A DNA stretch of 64,000 nt from NCBI RefSeq assembly GCF_011174705.1, contig NZ_JAANIJ010000001.1, forward strand, positions 1,860,001-1,924,000. The letters run 5' to 3'. This document shows positions 38,563 through 50,141 of the stretch, in pieces. A model generated the notes under the pieces. The model saw only the letters and a program-made list of their open reading frames with translations. It searched no databases and was not told where the DNA came from. Position 1 is the first letter of the stretch; the number at the start of each line of letters is the position of its first letter. The translations under genes and the position numbers were made by a program. Source of the stretch: Tessaracoccus coleopterorum (GTDB taxonomy: Bacteria; Actinomycetota; Actinomycetes; Propionibacteriales; Propionibacteriaceae).

Positions 38563-40478
38563 GTGACGACAACAGACCCCGGGGTCATCGAGACCGCGAC
38601 CACAGAGGGTGCAGAGACGACGGGTCAATCGCTGTTGACGAGGGGTTGTGGTCCTGTTGCCCCACTTGTGACAACCGTTCTGAGGCCGCTGGCGCACGAT
38701 GCTGTGAGGATCGGCGAGGGATTCCTCGGCGACCTCCAGCGCGGAAACCGGAAAACCTCGATCCCGCGTGGTCACGAGCACCTGACCGAGCAGCAGGCTT
38801 GGACCAACCTGGACAACGCGGCCGCCCGCCGCGTCGGAGAGCCCTACCACGGCCCGGTCTACGAGGACGGCGAGGTCTTCAAATGGCTCGAGGCGGTTGC
38901 CTGGCAGGAGGGACTCGAAGCCGACCAGATCATGGCGGACTGGCTCGACCGGTACAGCGACCTGGCTGCCCGTGCCCAGGCAGATGACGGGTACTTCAGC
39001 ACTTTCAACCAGGCCGCCGGAAAGCGCGGTCGCTATGAGTGGATCTCCTATGACCACGAGATCTTCAACATGGCAACGCTTATCCAGGCCGCCGTTGCGC
39101 AGTACAGGGCAAGCGGCCGGACAGTGCTCCTCGAGGTCGCATGTCGCGCGGCCGACCACATGGCCGAGACCTTCGGGTTCGGCCAGCGCGAGGAGCTGTG
39201 CGGTCATCCGCTCATCGAGATGGCGCTGGTGGAGCTGTACCGCGTGACTCAGAACCCCCGTTACCTCGAGCTGGCCTCCTACTTCGTCGAGCACCGCGGA
39301 CACGGAACCCTCACCGACCCGACCTGGCAGGGCTGGAAGTCCGTCTACTTCTCCGACCGCATCCCCGTGCGTGAGACCGTCTACCCGGAAGGCCACGCCG
39401 TCCGCGCGGTGTACTTCGCCGCGGGGCCACTGACGTCGCAATCGAGACCGGTGACCGGGAGCTCTTCGACACGCTCCGCACCCAGTGGGACAACATGGTT
39501 GCGGCCAAAATGTATGTCAACGGGTCGCTCGGAGCGCGCTGGGAGGGGAGGCGTTCGGCGACCCGTACGAGCTGCCCAACGACCGCGGCTATGGCGAGAC
39601 CTGTGCGGCCGTCGCGTCGATCCAGTGGAGCTGGCGGCTGTTGCTGGCCACCGGTGAGGCCAAGTATGCCGACCTGATCGAGCGCCAGTTCTACAACGCA
39701 GTCCTCTCCGGCGTCTCGCTCGACGGTGACAGGTACTTCTACGTGAACTCCTCCAGGTGCACCGCGACGCGCTCGTCTACGACAGCCGGATGCCTGCCAA
39801 CGGCCGCCAGCCCTGGTTCGGCACCTCCTGCTGCCCCACCAACCTGATGCGCACGATCGCAACGGTGCATGACCTGGTGGCCACTTCGACCGCCGACGGT
39901 GTCCAGATTCACCAGTTTGCCGCGGCCGAGGTGTCCGGTGGCAAAGCCAGCTTCGTGATGCGGACCGCGTACCCATGGGACCTCACCGTCGACGTCGAGA
40001 TCACCTCGGCGCCAGGACGGGATTGGGAGCTCTCGCTGCGCATCCCCGCCTGGGCAGAGGGGCCACCCTCACCGTCAACGGTGAAGCCGTCGACGCCCCG
40101 GTCGGTGACTACGCCAGGATCCGCCGGTCCTGGAAAAAGGGTGACCAGGTGCGGCTCTCGCTCCCGGACGCGCCGCGGGCCGTGCTCGGGCAGCATCAGG
40201 TCGACTCGTCCCGAGGCGCGGTCGTCATCGAACGCGGACCGCTCGTCTACGCCGTCGAGCAGATCGACCAGCCGGCCGGGCTCGACATCGAGGACCTGCA
40301 ACTGGCCGACACTGAGCTTCAGGTCGATCACAGGGACATCCTCGGCGGCGTGCCCACCATCGTGTGCAACGCCCGCAGCGGTCCCGACGGCGCCACGGTG
40401 CCCGCCGTCGCCATCCCGTACTTCATGTGGGCCAACCGCGAAGTCGGACCGATGCGCGTCTGGCTGCCCACCGCCTGA
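38563..40478 (+). CDS. GH127-family beta-L-arabinofuranosidase-like enzyme
   Basis: About 639 residues, no signal peptide, so cytoplasmic. The zinc-thiolate site of GH127 is complete: GYGETCAAVASIQWSW supplies the Glu and first Cys, and GTSCCPTNLMRTI the two adjacent Cys including the nucleophile. The (alpha/alpha)6 barrel region includes YHGPVYEDGEVFKWLEA and DGYFSTFNQ; beta domains follow (GDQVRLSLPDAPRAVLG, IERGPLVYAVEQ). Frame losses near 39423, 39540, 39755 and 40060. GTG 38563 has AAGGAG upstream. First gene of the operon. Confidence 0.88.
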
Positions 40479-40499
40479 CAGGAAGGAGGAACATCGCAA

Positions 40500-42349
40500 T
40501 GACCAACCCATCCGCACCCGCGGTGCCTCGCGCGGAGCATCCGCGGCCCCAGTTCGTCCGCGACAAGTGGCTGAACCTGAACGCCATCTGGCAGTTTGAG
40601 ATGGATCCGGCCGACACAGGCCTGGAGCGTGGCCTGCTCGAGCGAGAGCTCACCGACGAGATACTCGTGCCGTTCGCTCCGGAGAGCACCCTCTCCGGCG
40701 TCGGGCACGTCGACGCCATGAACGCCGTCTGGTACCGCCGCGAGATCAGCGTCCCGGAGGACTGGCAGGGCGACCGCGTCCTGCTGCATTTCGGTGCCGT
40801 AGACCACGACGCAACGGTGTGGGTCGACGGCGTTGAGGTGACCCGCCACCGAGGAGGGTTCACCGGCTTCTCCGCCGACATCACCGAACTCGCCCCTCCG
40901 GGTCACGCAGCCACGGTCGTGGTCAGGGCCCGGGACCCCTACCAGGGCCCGCAGGCCCGCGGCAAGCAGTCCCGCCGCTTCGGCAACTACGAGTGCTTCT
41001 ATACCCGGACGACCGGAATCTGGCAGACCGTCTGGCTGGAGGCCGTTCCGGTCGACGCCGTCGAGCAGATCCACATCGTGCCGCACTTGGCTGAACCAGC
41101 ATTCGACGTCACCGCGACGCTACGCCGCACCCGTCCGGGGCTGACCCTCCGCGTCACGGTCTCCGACGCCGACGGTGAGGTCGTTAGCCGGCAGGTGCCC
41201 GCCGACTCGGCCCAGCAGCCTTCGCTCCGGCTTCCCATTCCTGAGGAAAGGGTGCGTCCCTGGTTCCCCGGCGAGCCGCATCTCTACGACCTCTCGATCG
41301 AACTGGTTGACGGCGACCGTACCGTCGATACCGTCGCCTCCTATGCGGGGCTCCGCACGGTCACCGTCGTCGGTGATGCCGTCCTGATCAACGGGCGCAG
41401 GGTCTTCCAGCGCCTCGTCCTTGACCAGGGGTACTGGCCCGACTCGCTGATGACCGCTCCGAGCGACCAGGCGCTGATCGACGACATCGAACTGTCGATG
41501 CAGGCTGGTTTCAACGGGGCCCGCCTCCACCAGAAGGTATTCGAGGAGCGGTTCCACTACCACGCCGATCGCCTCGGCTACCTCGTCTGGGGGAGTTCGG
41601 CGACTGGGCGCCTCTGATCCGACGCGACGCCTCGAGGATCACCAACAGCCGAGCGCCTCCTTCATCACCCAGTGGGTGGAGGCGGTCGTCCGCGACCGCA
41701 ACCACCCGGCGCTCGTCGGATGGTGTCCCCTGAACGAGACCTACCAGCCGATCACCGATCAGATCACGCAGCTCGACGACGTGACGCACGGCATGTACCT
41801 GGCAACCCGTGCGGCCGACCCGACGCGCCCGGTCCTTGACACGTCCGGCTACTCGCACCGTGTCGACGGCGCAGACATCTACGACTCGCACAACTATGAG
41901 CAGGATCCAGCCAGGTTCGCCGAGCAGGTGGGTGGCCTGGCCGAGGGACGCCCCTGGATCAACGACTTCGAGGGCCGTGCGATGTCCGTCCCATGGCGCG
42001 GGCAGCCGTACTTCGTCTCCGAGTACGGCGGCATCTGGTGGAACGCCGCCATCGCCGAGGAGGCGCAGGATCCTGACCGCGTCGGCTCCTGGGGGTACGG
42101 CGAGCGGGTCCGCTCGGTCGACGAGTGGTTCACCCGGTTCGCCGGGCTGACCGATGCCCTCCTCGACGACCCCGGGATGTTCGGCTACTGCTACACGCAG
42201 CTGACGGACACCTTCCAGGAAGAGAACGGACTCTTCGACTTCGGTCGTCAGCCGAAGTTCGACCTTGCCCGGCTGCACGCCATCCAGACCCGTGAAGCCG
42301 CGGTCGAATCGATCGACCTGGCCAACCAGTCCCGAAGGAGGACGCATGA
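40500..42349 (+). CDS. GH2-family glycoside hydrolase
   Basis: About 617 residues: sugar-binding domain (WYRREISVPEDWQGDRVLLH, GAVDHDATVWVDGVEVTRHR), Ig-like domain, and TIM barrel. Acid/base Glu in GWCPLNETYQP, nucleophile Glu in PYFVSEYGGIWW. Probably acts on a beta-galactoside, glucuronide or arabinoside inside the cell; no signal peptide. One loss near 41595, and one near 42331 that, once repaired, ends the gene at TGA 42347-42349, overlapping the next ATG. As written the frame runs on out of phase. Confidence 0.88.
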
Positions 42350-43353
42350 CCATCACAACCGTTGCCCCACACTTCCGCGGCGAAGGCGTGATCGAGTTCG
42401 CCGAGAAGGCCTACCGCAGCCCCGGTGAGGGCGAGCTCCTGATCCGGATCGGTGCAAACGCCATCTGCGGCACCGACCGCAAGGAGTACTTCGGAGGGGT
42501 GGGATCATCCCGGCCATGAGGCGGCCGGCCGGGTGGAGCAGGCCGGTACGGGCACCAGCCTCGCGCCCGGCACCCGCGGGGCCATCTACCTGATGGATTT
42601 CTGCGGGGAGTGCCGCTCGTGCGGCGTCGGTTCGACCAACCAGTGCAGCGCAAAGCGCCAGGACGTGGGCCAGAGCTCCGACGGCGGCTTCGGTCCCTAC
42701 GCGATCGTCCACGAGAACCACTTCTTCCCGATCCCCGACGACGTCTCCTACGTCGAGGCCACGATGCTGCTGGACGTCATGGGCACCAGCACGCATGCTC
42801 TGCGACGCGCCGAGCTCGTCCGCAAGGATGCGCGCACCGTGTACATCATCGGCGCCGGCCCGATCGGCCTCGGGCTCCTGGCCATGACGAAGATCTGGTG
42901 GGTGAGGACATCGAGGTGCATGTCTCAGACGTGAGCCCGTGGCGGCGCGAGTTCGCCGAGAGCTTCGGCGCCATCAGCCACGACCCCGCCGACAGCGAGT
43001 CGATCATCGAAGTGCAGCCAGACCTCGCGTTCGACTCCTCCGGCAGGCAGTCCGCTCGGGAGCTGGCGATGCGGGCGCTCAGCCAGCGAGGAGCCCTGAT
43101 CTGCGTCGGCCACGGCGAGGGCCTCACGCTCGACGTCTCCCGAGACCTCATCGCCCCCGAACGGGCTGTACTCGGGAGCGAGTACTTCCGGTTCGACGAG
43201 ATGCCAGACAACCTCGACGCACTCAGAAGGAACCGCGAACTGCTCAGCCGCATCGTCACCCACACCTACGACGTCACCGAGATCCGGGAGGCCTTCACAG
43301 CATTCTTCTCCGGCGCCACGGGCAAGGTCGTCGTCACCCAGGACATCGCATGA
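42346..43353 (+). CDS. Zinc-dependent medium-chain dehydrogenase
   Basis: GroES-like domain with catalytic zinc ligands (NAICGTDRKEYFGG, GHEAAGRVE), structural zinc cysteines in MDFCGECRSCGVGSTNQC, and Rossmann motif VYIIGAGPIGLGLLAM. Losses near 42500 and 42902. Sorbitol or threonine dehydrogenase-like; in this operon it probably oxidises or reduces the released sugar. Stop overlaps the next start (ATGA). Confidence 0.85.
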
Positions 43354-44347
43354 ACCCCGCTCCGCTCCGCGTCGTCGTGGTAGGTGCCGGCACCTGGGGC
43401 AGGCAGCATGCCCGCATCTTCTCTCGGCGTGCCGATACCGAGTTGGTGGGCATCGTGGGCCGCACGCCGGATAGGACCGCAGCTCGCGCAGCCGAGTTCG
43501 GGGTCCGGGCCTACACCGACCTCGACGTGATGCTGCGGGAGGCCGCCCCCGACCTGGTCACCGTCTGCCTACCGAACGAGGGCCATTACGAGGCGACAAG
43601 ACATCTCATCCAGGCGGGCGTGCCCCTCCTTGTCGAGAAGCCGCTCGTCTTCGATCTCGCCGAGGCCGACGACCTGATCACCCTCGCCGAGGAGAAGGAC
43701 CTGTTCTTCGCCATCAACTTCAACCACCGCTGGGCCGAGCCGGTCCGCCGCGCCAAGGCGGCCATCGAGGCTGGTGAGCTGGGCGATATCGTCTTCGCCA
43801 CCTGGCGGTTCGGGGGCGAGGCCAACCACGGCACTTCTCCGCACGCCAACCTCATTGAGACCCAGTGTCACGGGTTCGACATGCTCGAGCACCTTGTCGG
43901 GCCTGTCGAGTCGGTGATGGCCGAGATGACGGACATGACCTACGGCGACATGTCGAGCGTGGCACTGGCCCTCAGGTTCGAGTCGCGGGCCGTCGGCACC
44001 ATGCTCGGCTCGTACGACTCCTCCTACGCCTACCCGGACTCGCAGCTCGTGGAGATCAACGGGACCGCAGGCAGGCTGGCCATCCACGACACCGTCGCGT
44101 CCCTCGAGATCAGCACGGCAGGCAATGAGGAGCGCCGGGTGTGGCAGGCCGGCTACTTCAACGACGAGGCCCGCGGGTTCCACCAGACGTTCGACCGCCA
44201 CGTCGACCTGGTCCTCGACGCCCTCAGGGGCGGGGACAGCCACCGGTTCACGCCCGGGCGGGCCGCCGGGCCCTGCAGTTGGCCCATGCCGCCATCCGAT
44301 CCTTCGAACAAGGCCGCCGCGTCCGTGTGGACGAGGTGCGTCCCTGA
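43350..44347 (+). CDS. Gfo/Idh/MocA-family oxidoreductase
   Basis: Rossmann start LRVVVVGAGTWGRQHARIFS, the EKP motif in VPLLVEKPLVFDLAEADDL, and an HRW/H-containing active-site region (NFNHRWAEPVRRAKAAIEAG; ETQCHGFDMLEHLVGP). NAD-dependent sugar dehydrogenase type. One base missing near 44268 changes the last 25 residues; corrected end AIRSFEQGRRVRVDEVRP. Confidence 0.87.
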
Positions 44348-44408
44348 CCCATCAGGGTCGATCCCACTCAGTCGTTTCAACCATCATCACTCAACGAGGA
44401 GAACCAAG

Positions 44409-45823
44409 ATGACCAGCAGCACCCGACTCAGCCGACGCGACATCTTCCGCCTCAGCGGGGCCGCCGCGGGAACCGCCGCGTTCGGCGGCATGCTCACCGC
44501 GTGTGGCTCCAGTACCCCGGTGGGCACGTCCTCCGCCAGCTCTTCCGCGGGCGCAGCAGTGCCGCCCGGCGATCTGTCGTACATGTTCTGGGGCTCGGTG
44601 GCCGAGCAGAAGGCCACCGAGACGATGCTGAAGAACTTCGAGAAGGAGAAGGCCGGGCGCAAGATCAAGTCGCTCTACACTCCGTCCGACTACCCCACGA
44701 AGTTGAACGCCCTCGTCGCCAGCAACAAGATGCCCGACATGGTCGCGGTGGAGCCCGCCATGGGCTACCGCCTCAGCGGACAGGGCAAGGCTGTCAACAT
44801 CGCCGACTACTTCGACAAGTATCCTGCGCTGGCCGACCGACTGCCCGGCTCCTACTACTACTGGGAGGAGGGCAAGTGCTTTGGCACCCAGAGTGCAAAC
44901 GAGACCATGATCCTCTTCACGAACAAGAAGGCATTCAAGGAGGCGGGGATCGACGAGGCCCCATCAGTGCCGACGCAGCCTGGAAGTGGGATGACTACGT
45001 CGCGACCGCGTACAAACTGACGATCGACCAGGAGGGCAGGCACCCAGACGAGGCCGGCTTCGATCCGAAGAAGGTCAAGCGGTTCGGCACACTCGCGAAC
45101 ATGTGGTCCGCCGCATGGCACGGCCTGATCCTCTCGGCAGGGATCGACATCGTCGATGAGACCGGCAAGAAGACGATGCTCGACTCGGCGGCCGGTGTCG
45201 AGGTGTTCCAGAACCTCGTCGACCTCATTTACAAGCACCGTGTTGCCCCCTCGCCCACCCAGCTCGGCAACAACGCCCCGTCGTTGGCCGTTCAGCTGAC
45301 GTCGGACCGGCTCGGGATGGCGATTGATGGGCAGTGGGCGCTCCTCGATGTCAGCAACTCGGGCGCCGACTACGGGCTGGGCGTCCTGCCCAAGTACGAG
45401 GAGCCGAAGACCGTCACGATGGGCGGCGCCACGCTCATCAACAAGGACACCAAGCACGTCGAGGAGGCCCTCGAACTCTACGTCTACCAGTCGGACCCGA
45501 AGCAGGTGGACCTCTTCGCGAGCGGCCTGTGGATGCCCCTGGAGACGGCCTACTACACGGATCCTGAGCAGATCAAGGTCTGGACGGACAACAAGGCGCA
45601 CCCAGCCGAATACAAGACCGCCGTCATCGACTACACCATGAACAACTCGCAGGCCTACTTCGCTCAGAGGCTGCGAAACATCGAGAAGATCGACCGGGCC
45701 GTGGCGTCGTCGATGGAGCGCCTGCAGACGGGTAAGGACAGCGCAAAGACCGTCATCGATGCCCTGGCCAAGCAGCTCAACGGAGGTCTGCTCGAAGGCG
45801 TCTACCCCTCGCACCCGGCATGA
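44409..45823 (+). CDS. ABC sugar-binding lipoprotein (family 1 SBP)
   Basis: The twin-arginine signal SRRDIFRLSGAAAGTAAFGG and lipobox LTAC indicate a Tat-exported lipoprotein. Mature part: GDLSYMFWGSVAEQKATETM, NETMILFTNKKAFKEAGID, LTSDRLGMAIDGQWALLDVS, GGATLINKDTKHVEEALELY. It delivers an oligosaccharide or glycoside to the two permeases downstream. One loss near 44963. Good ribosome site (GAGGAGA). Confidence 0.9.
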
Positions 45824-45847
45824 GCATGACGCCCACCAGGCCCCGCC

Positions 45848-45883
45848 CCTTGATCAGGCCGATGATGAGCGGCCTGATCAAGG
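45848..45883 (+). terminator. Hairpin between binding protein and permeases
   Basis: CCTTGATCAGGCC (45848-45860) and GGCCTGATCAAGG (45871-45883) form a perfect 13-bp stem with a 10-base loop, no U-tract. Such hairpins can protect the upstream binding-protein mRNA or cut read-through, giving more binding protein than permease. Confidence 0.7.
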
Positions 45884-45902
45884 TGGGCCCGTCCCGGATG
45901 AC

Positions 45903-46827
45903 ATGCCTGGGACCACTGTGAAGCCCCGACGGCGGGGGTCGTCGTCCTCAAGCGGGTCGAGGCCCGTTGGGGGTACTTCTTCGCCATGCCCGCCATCCTC
46001 GGCTTCGTGATCTTCACCGTCGGCCCGATGGTGGCCTCTCTGATCTTCAGTTTCACGGACTGGCGCATCGGAGAGTCGGCCAGCTTTGTCGGCTTCGACA
46101 ACTACGTTCAGATGAGCCAGGACCCGCTTTTCTGGAAGTCCCTCTCGGTGACCACCTACTACACCCTGGGCGCGGTGCCCTCGGGTTACTGGTCGCGTTC
46201 CTCGTAGCCATGCTGGTCAACTCCGGTTTCCGGTTCCAGTCGGCCTGGCGGACGATCTACTACCTACCGACGCTCGTGCCCGCGATCGCCAATGCCGTGC
46301 TCTGGATCTGGATCTTCAACCCCGACTTCGGTCTCCTGAACACGCTGTTGCGCTCGGCTGGCCTCCCGGAGTCTCAGTGGATCTACGCCGAGGAGACGGC
46401 CGTCCCCTCGTTGATCCTCATGAGCGTCTGGGGGTTCGGCAACGGCATGGTGATCTTCCTTGCCGGCCTCCAGGGAGTTCCCCGTCAGCTCTATGAGGCT
46501 GTTGGGATCGACGGCGGTGGCGCGTGGGCGAAGTTCCGCCATGTCACCTGGCCGTACATGACTCCCGTCATCTTCTACAACCTGGTCACCGGCATGATCG
46601 GAACTTTCCAGGTGTTCAACCAGGCCTTCGTCATGACCGACGGCGGTCCCAACAACTCGACCTTGTTCTACATCTACTACCTCTACACACAGGCGTTCAC
46701 GGATGCGGAGATGGGCTACGCGAGTGCCCTCGCCTGGGTGCTGTTCATCATCGTGCTGATCGTGACGGTGCTCCTGTTCCGCAATGCGCGTAGTTGGGTG
46801 TTCTACGAGATGGGAGACGCGCGATGA
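45903..46827 (+). CDS. ABC sugar permease 1 (MalF/UgpA type)
   Basis: Six membrane helices starting YFFAMPAILGFVIFTVGPMV, and the EAA loop LYEAVGIDGGGAWAKFRHVT that contacts the ATPase. Losses near 45932 and 46180. Start uncertain: ATG 45903 or GTG 45918, both weak. The stop overlaps permease 2 (ATGA). No ATPase gene is in the locus, so a shared MsiK-type ATPase is presumably used. Confidence 0.87.
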
Positions 46828-47728
46828 CAGACACATCCGCCCGGAGCCGCAGGCGCCGTGGATGGGCGATGACACCGACGCCCCAGGAGCGTGAACGCAA
46901 GCCGTGGGTCCGTGCACTGCTGTTCGTGGTGCTCCTGGTTGGTGCGGCGATGATGCTGACACCCTTCGTCTGGCTGGTGCGCAGCGCCCTGATGACAGAT
47001 GCGCAGATCTTCACCACGCCGCCCGAGTGGATCCCCAATCCCGTTGCCTGGAGCAACTTCCCGGACGCGATGAGCACCCAGCCGTTCCTGCGGTACTTCC
47101 TCAACACCATGATCATCGAGCTGTTCGTGGTAACCGGGACTGTGGTCACGTGCGCGATGGCGGGCTTCGCGTTTGCTCGGCTCCGTTGGCCCGGCCGCAA
47201 CCTGGTCTTCGGTCTTCTGCTGACCGGAGTGATGCTGCCCTACGCGGTGACTCTCATCCCGACGTTCGTCGGCTGGAGCGCGCTCGGGTTCCTGAACAGC
47301 TTCGTCCCGTTGACGGTGCCCGCCTGGTTCGCCGGTGCCGGAGGCGGTGTGTTCAACATCTTCCTGTTCCGCCAGTTCTTCCTCGGCATCCCGTTCGAGT
47401 TGGATGAGGCGGCCTACGTGGATGGGGCATCGCCCTGGAAGGTCTTCTGGACCATCGTCCTGCCGCTGTCGAAGCCGGTAGTGATCGTGGTGACCATCTT
47501 CACATTCATCGGCGTCTGGAACGACTTCCTCGGCCCGCTGCTCTACCTCAGCGACCAGGAGATGTTCACCCTGTCGCTCGGGCTGGCCACGTTCCAGAGC
47601 ACCTACACCGCGCAGTGGGGCTGCTGATGGCCGCGTCGCTGGTCGTCATCGCCCCGGTGATCATCCTGTTCTTCGTGCTTCAGCGGTACTTCGTGGAGGG
47701 AATCACGTTGACGGGCCTGAAGGGTTGA
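46824..47728 (+). CDS. ABC sugar permease 2 (MalG/UgpE type)
   Basis: Starts [20 protein letters not shown], then membrane helices and [19 protein letters not shown]. The EAA loop is [20 protein letters not shown]. One loss near 47622; corrected C-terminus [15 protein letters not shown], the usual ending of this family. Last gene of the glycan operon, followed by a strong hairpin. Confidence 0.88.
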
Positions 47729-47770
47729 AACCCGGCCTGGCCCACATGCCGGAGGGCGACGCGTCCACAC

Positions 47771-47811
47771 CGATCATGAGACCCGGTCGCCCGGCCGGGG
47801 TCTCATGATCG
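47771..47811. terminator. Bidirectional terminator hairpin
   Basis: CGATCATGAGACCC (47771-47784) pairs perfectly with GGGTCTCATGATCG (47798-47811). It lies between the convergent operon end and the HAF gene. Confidence 0.75.
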
Positions 47812-47839
47812 CCAACCGCCCGGTCACGGTCAGCGAGGG

Positions 47840-48985
47840 TCAGCGGAACTTCACGATGTTGTTGAACACCCACTTCTCAGAGACCGAGAAGGAGTAGCCA
47901 CCTCCTGGCCTGGGCACCGCCTCCGCGACCCGGGCGAACGTGTAGCTGCGGCAGCCCTTCCTGCCGGTGACGGGGGTGTCGCACTCGGTGCGCCACCTGC
48001 GGCCGTCAGCAGAGGTCCACGAGCCCGTCGTCGCCAGGGGGTTTCCTGTCCAGGGCGCGCGGGGCTGGGCGTGTAGCTGAGGTTGTTGAAGGTCCAGCCG
48101 GTGACTCGTCTGTAGGTGCCGTTCTCCCACACCACGTGCGTGGCGATGATCTCGGTGCGGCTGGTCCCGGAGTACGTCTCACAGGTCGTGCTCCAGTCGC
48201 GGCTGTTGAACCGGTGGAAGCCTGGTGCGGTGTAGATGCTCTCGGCGGTGCTGAGGGTCGCGATGTAGCCGCGGCCCCTGCCGCCGGTGAGGGTGGCCAT
48301 GCCCACCACCTGGCCCGAGGCGTTGATGTCCTCGATGGTGCTGAGGGCGTAGCCGGAGCGCTCGGGATGAGGTCGTTCAGGTTGTGGACCCGCCCGTCGA
48401 CCCAGATGACGGCGACGCTTCCGGCAGGGCCCGTGGCGGTGCCGGTAACGACCCCGGAGTTGTTGATCGCCGTGGCGCAGGCGCTCGTGCGCCCGGCCGG
48501 CAGCGGAAGTGCGACGGGGGTTCCGGTGGCGTCAAAGCGGTAGGGGCGTTCGGTGCCGCCGATGATGCTGCAGCCGGCGGCCTGCCCGGAGTCATTCACG
48601 GTGTTGAGCCGCGAGGAGGTCGCCCCGGAGGGCGTGGTCGGGCGCCTGGCGACGCCGTTGGTCCACACCACCGGCACGTCGGCGTTGCGGAAGCGGGCGG
48701 TGCCGGCGACGTTGCGCCCATTGTCCGAGATGCCGCTGGCGCTGGAGTTGCCAGAGCCGCTGGGAGGCAGAAGTTCGGTGCGGTTGGTGGGGCCGCTGAA
48801 GGTGAAGGCCCGCCGGTTCTTGGAAGGAGATTGCGCCCACACCACTGCCACGCCATTGCCTGAGATATGCCCGGCGTGGGAGGTGAGCCCGGTCGGACCG
48901 GTCCCGACGCTCCTGCTCTCCGCTCGCAGGGTCCCCGGCGACGCACGGCTGCCATCGGCAGGCGCGTACCCCGGTAGCCTCGCAG
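47840..48985 (-). pseudogene. HAF-repeat protein, 5'-truncated
   Basis: Contains five or so repeats of the HAF/beta-propeller type: HISGNGVAVVWAQ, GISDNGRNVAGTARF, TVNDSGQAAGCSIIG, AINNSGVVTGTATG, DINASGQVVGMATL, each about 45 residues apart, then a C-terminal domain with paired cysteines (TECDTPVTGRKGCRSY) and FSVSEKWVFNNIVKFR. Proteins of this type are secreted. Here no signal peptide or good start exists before xthA begins at 48988 on the other strand, so the 5' end appears lost. Losses near 48360 and 48060. Confidence 0.6.
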
Positions 48986-48987
48986 GG

Positions 48988-49855
48988 GTGAGGATCGCCA
49001 CCTGGAATGTGAACTCGGCCAAGCAGAGGATGCCGCGGCTGCTGACGTGGTTGGAGCAACGTCGACCCGATGTGGTGTGCCTGCAGGAGACCAAGCTCGG
49101 CGACTCCGCCTTCCACGAACTCTTCGACGCTCCGTTGGCCGACCTCGGCTACCGGGTGGCCCACCACGGCCACGGCGGTTTCAACGGTGTCGCGCTGCTC
49201 TCGAGGGTGGGTCTCGACGATGTCGAGGCCGACTTCCGGGGCCAGCCCCAGTACGACGGCGTCACCGAGGCCCGCGCGCTCAGCGCCACCTGCGACGGAG
49301 TCCGCATCCACTCGCTGTATGTGCCGAACGGGCGCGAGGTGGGCTCGCCGCACTACCTCTACAAGCTGGCCTGGTTGGACGCGCTCGCCGCCGTCGTCGC
49401 CGACGGGCCGGCGGATGTGGCGCTGTGCGGTGACATCAACATCGCCCCTCCGACCTCGACCTCTTCGACCCGGCAGCCTTCGTCGGCCACACCCACGTCA
49501 CCGTCGAGGAACGGCAGCGCGTCGAGGACTTCGGGCTGGTCGACGTGGTGCGCGCCCGCTGGCCGGAGCACGAGACGCTGTACTCCTACTGGGATTACCG
49601 GGCGGGCATGTTCCATCAGGACTACGGGATGCGCATCGACCTGATCCTCGCCTCCGATCCGGTCGCGGCGCGCGTCGAGGCGGCCTGGGTGGACCGGCAG
49701 GCACGCAAGGGCAAGCTCCCCAGCGATCACGCCCCGTGATCGTCGACCTCGACGTCGCGCCCGACGGCGACGCCGGCCCGGTGGTCCCGCCTCCGTCGCG
49801 ACCCGGACGCAGGGCCACCGGCGGCCGCGTGAAGCTGCCGCACGCCGTCGAGTGA
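48988..49855 (+). CDS. xthA: Exodeoxyribonuclease III
   Basis: AP endonuclease/3'-5' exonuclease of base excision repair. VRIATWNVNSAKQRMPRLLT, PDVVCLQETKLGD (metal Glu), HGHGGFNGVALLSR, GDINIAP, and MRIDLILASDP...LPSDHAPVIVDL (catalytic Asp-His pair). GTG 48988. Two or three single-base losses (near 49450-49470 and 49737). C-terminal tail about 25 residues longer than usual, proline/arginine-rich. Confidence 0.9.
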
Positions 49856-49890
49856 GCTCTCGGAGCGCATCCGCAACCACTCCCTCCGGG

Positions 49891-49909
49891 ATCACCCCCG
49901 GCGGGTGAT
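49891..49909. promoter_or_regulatory. Shared palindrome, copy 1 (aminopeptidase side)
   Basis: ATCACCC-CCGGC-GGGTGAT, perfect 7-bp arms with a 5-bp spacer. Same layout as 54771-54789 and 56472-56490. Lies 233 bp upstream of the aminopeptidase start and 60 bp before the META remnant. Confidence 0.6.
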
Positions 49910-49968
49910 GCCACGGCCCGGCGAGACCCGGTTGTCTTGGTGTGCAGACACGAAGGAGCAGGTCGCCT

Positions 49969-50112
49969 GAGGACGGCACCATCTCCGGGTCCGGCGGCTG
50001 CAACCGCCTGTTCGGCTCCTGCACCGCCGCCGACGGCATCATCAGCCTCGGTGACTCACTCGAGATGCGCACCCCAGACGGGGCCACCGCGCTCCGCTTC
50101 GTCCGTGCCTGA
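49969..50112 (+). pseudogene. Remnant of a META/HslJ-domain gene
   Basis: EDGTISGSGGCNRLFGSCTA then ADGIISLGDSLEMRTPDGAT, ALRFVRA stop. This matches SGSGGCNRLTGSYTATDGAV and LELRTADDAIALSLTRA of the intact lipoprotein at 58246, with about 40 residues deleted between them. The 5' domain is missing. Confidence 0.65.
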
Positions 50113-50141
50113 CGCCCGGGCCCCACCAAGAAGGAACCACG

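Noticed and set aside
42346..42428. Fusion of the GH2 enzyme with downstream sequence
   Set aside because: Read-through is caused by one missing C near 42331; the corrected frame ends at 42349 overlapping the next start.
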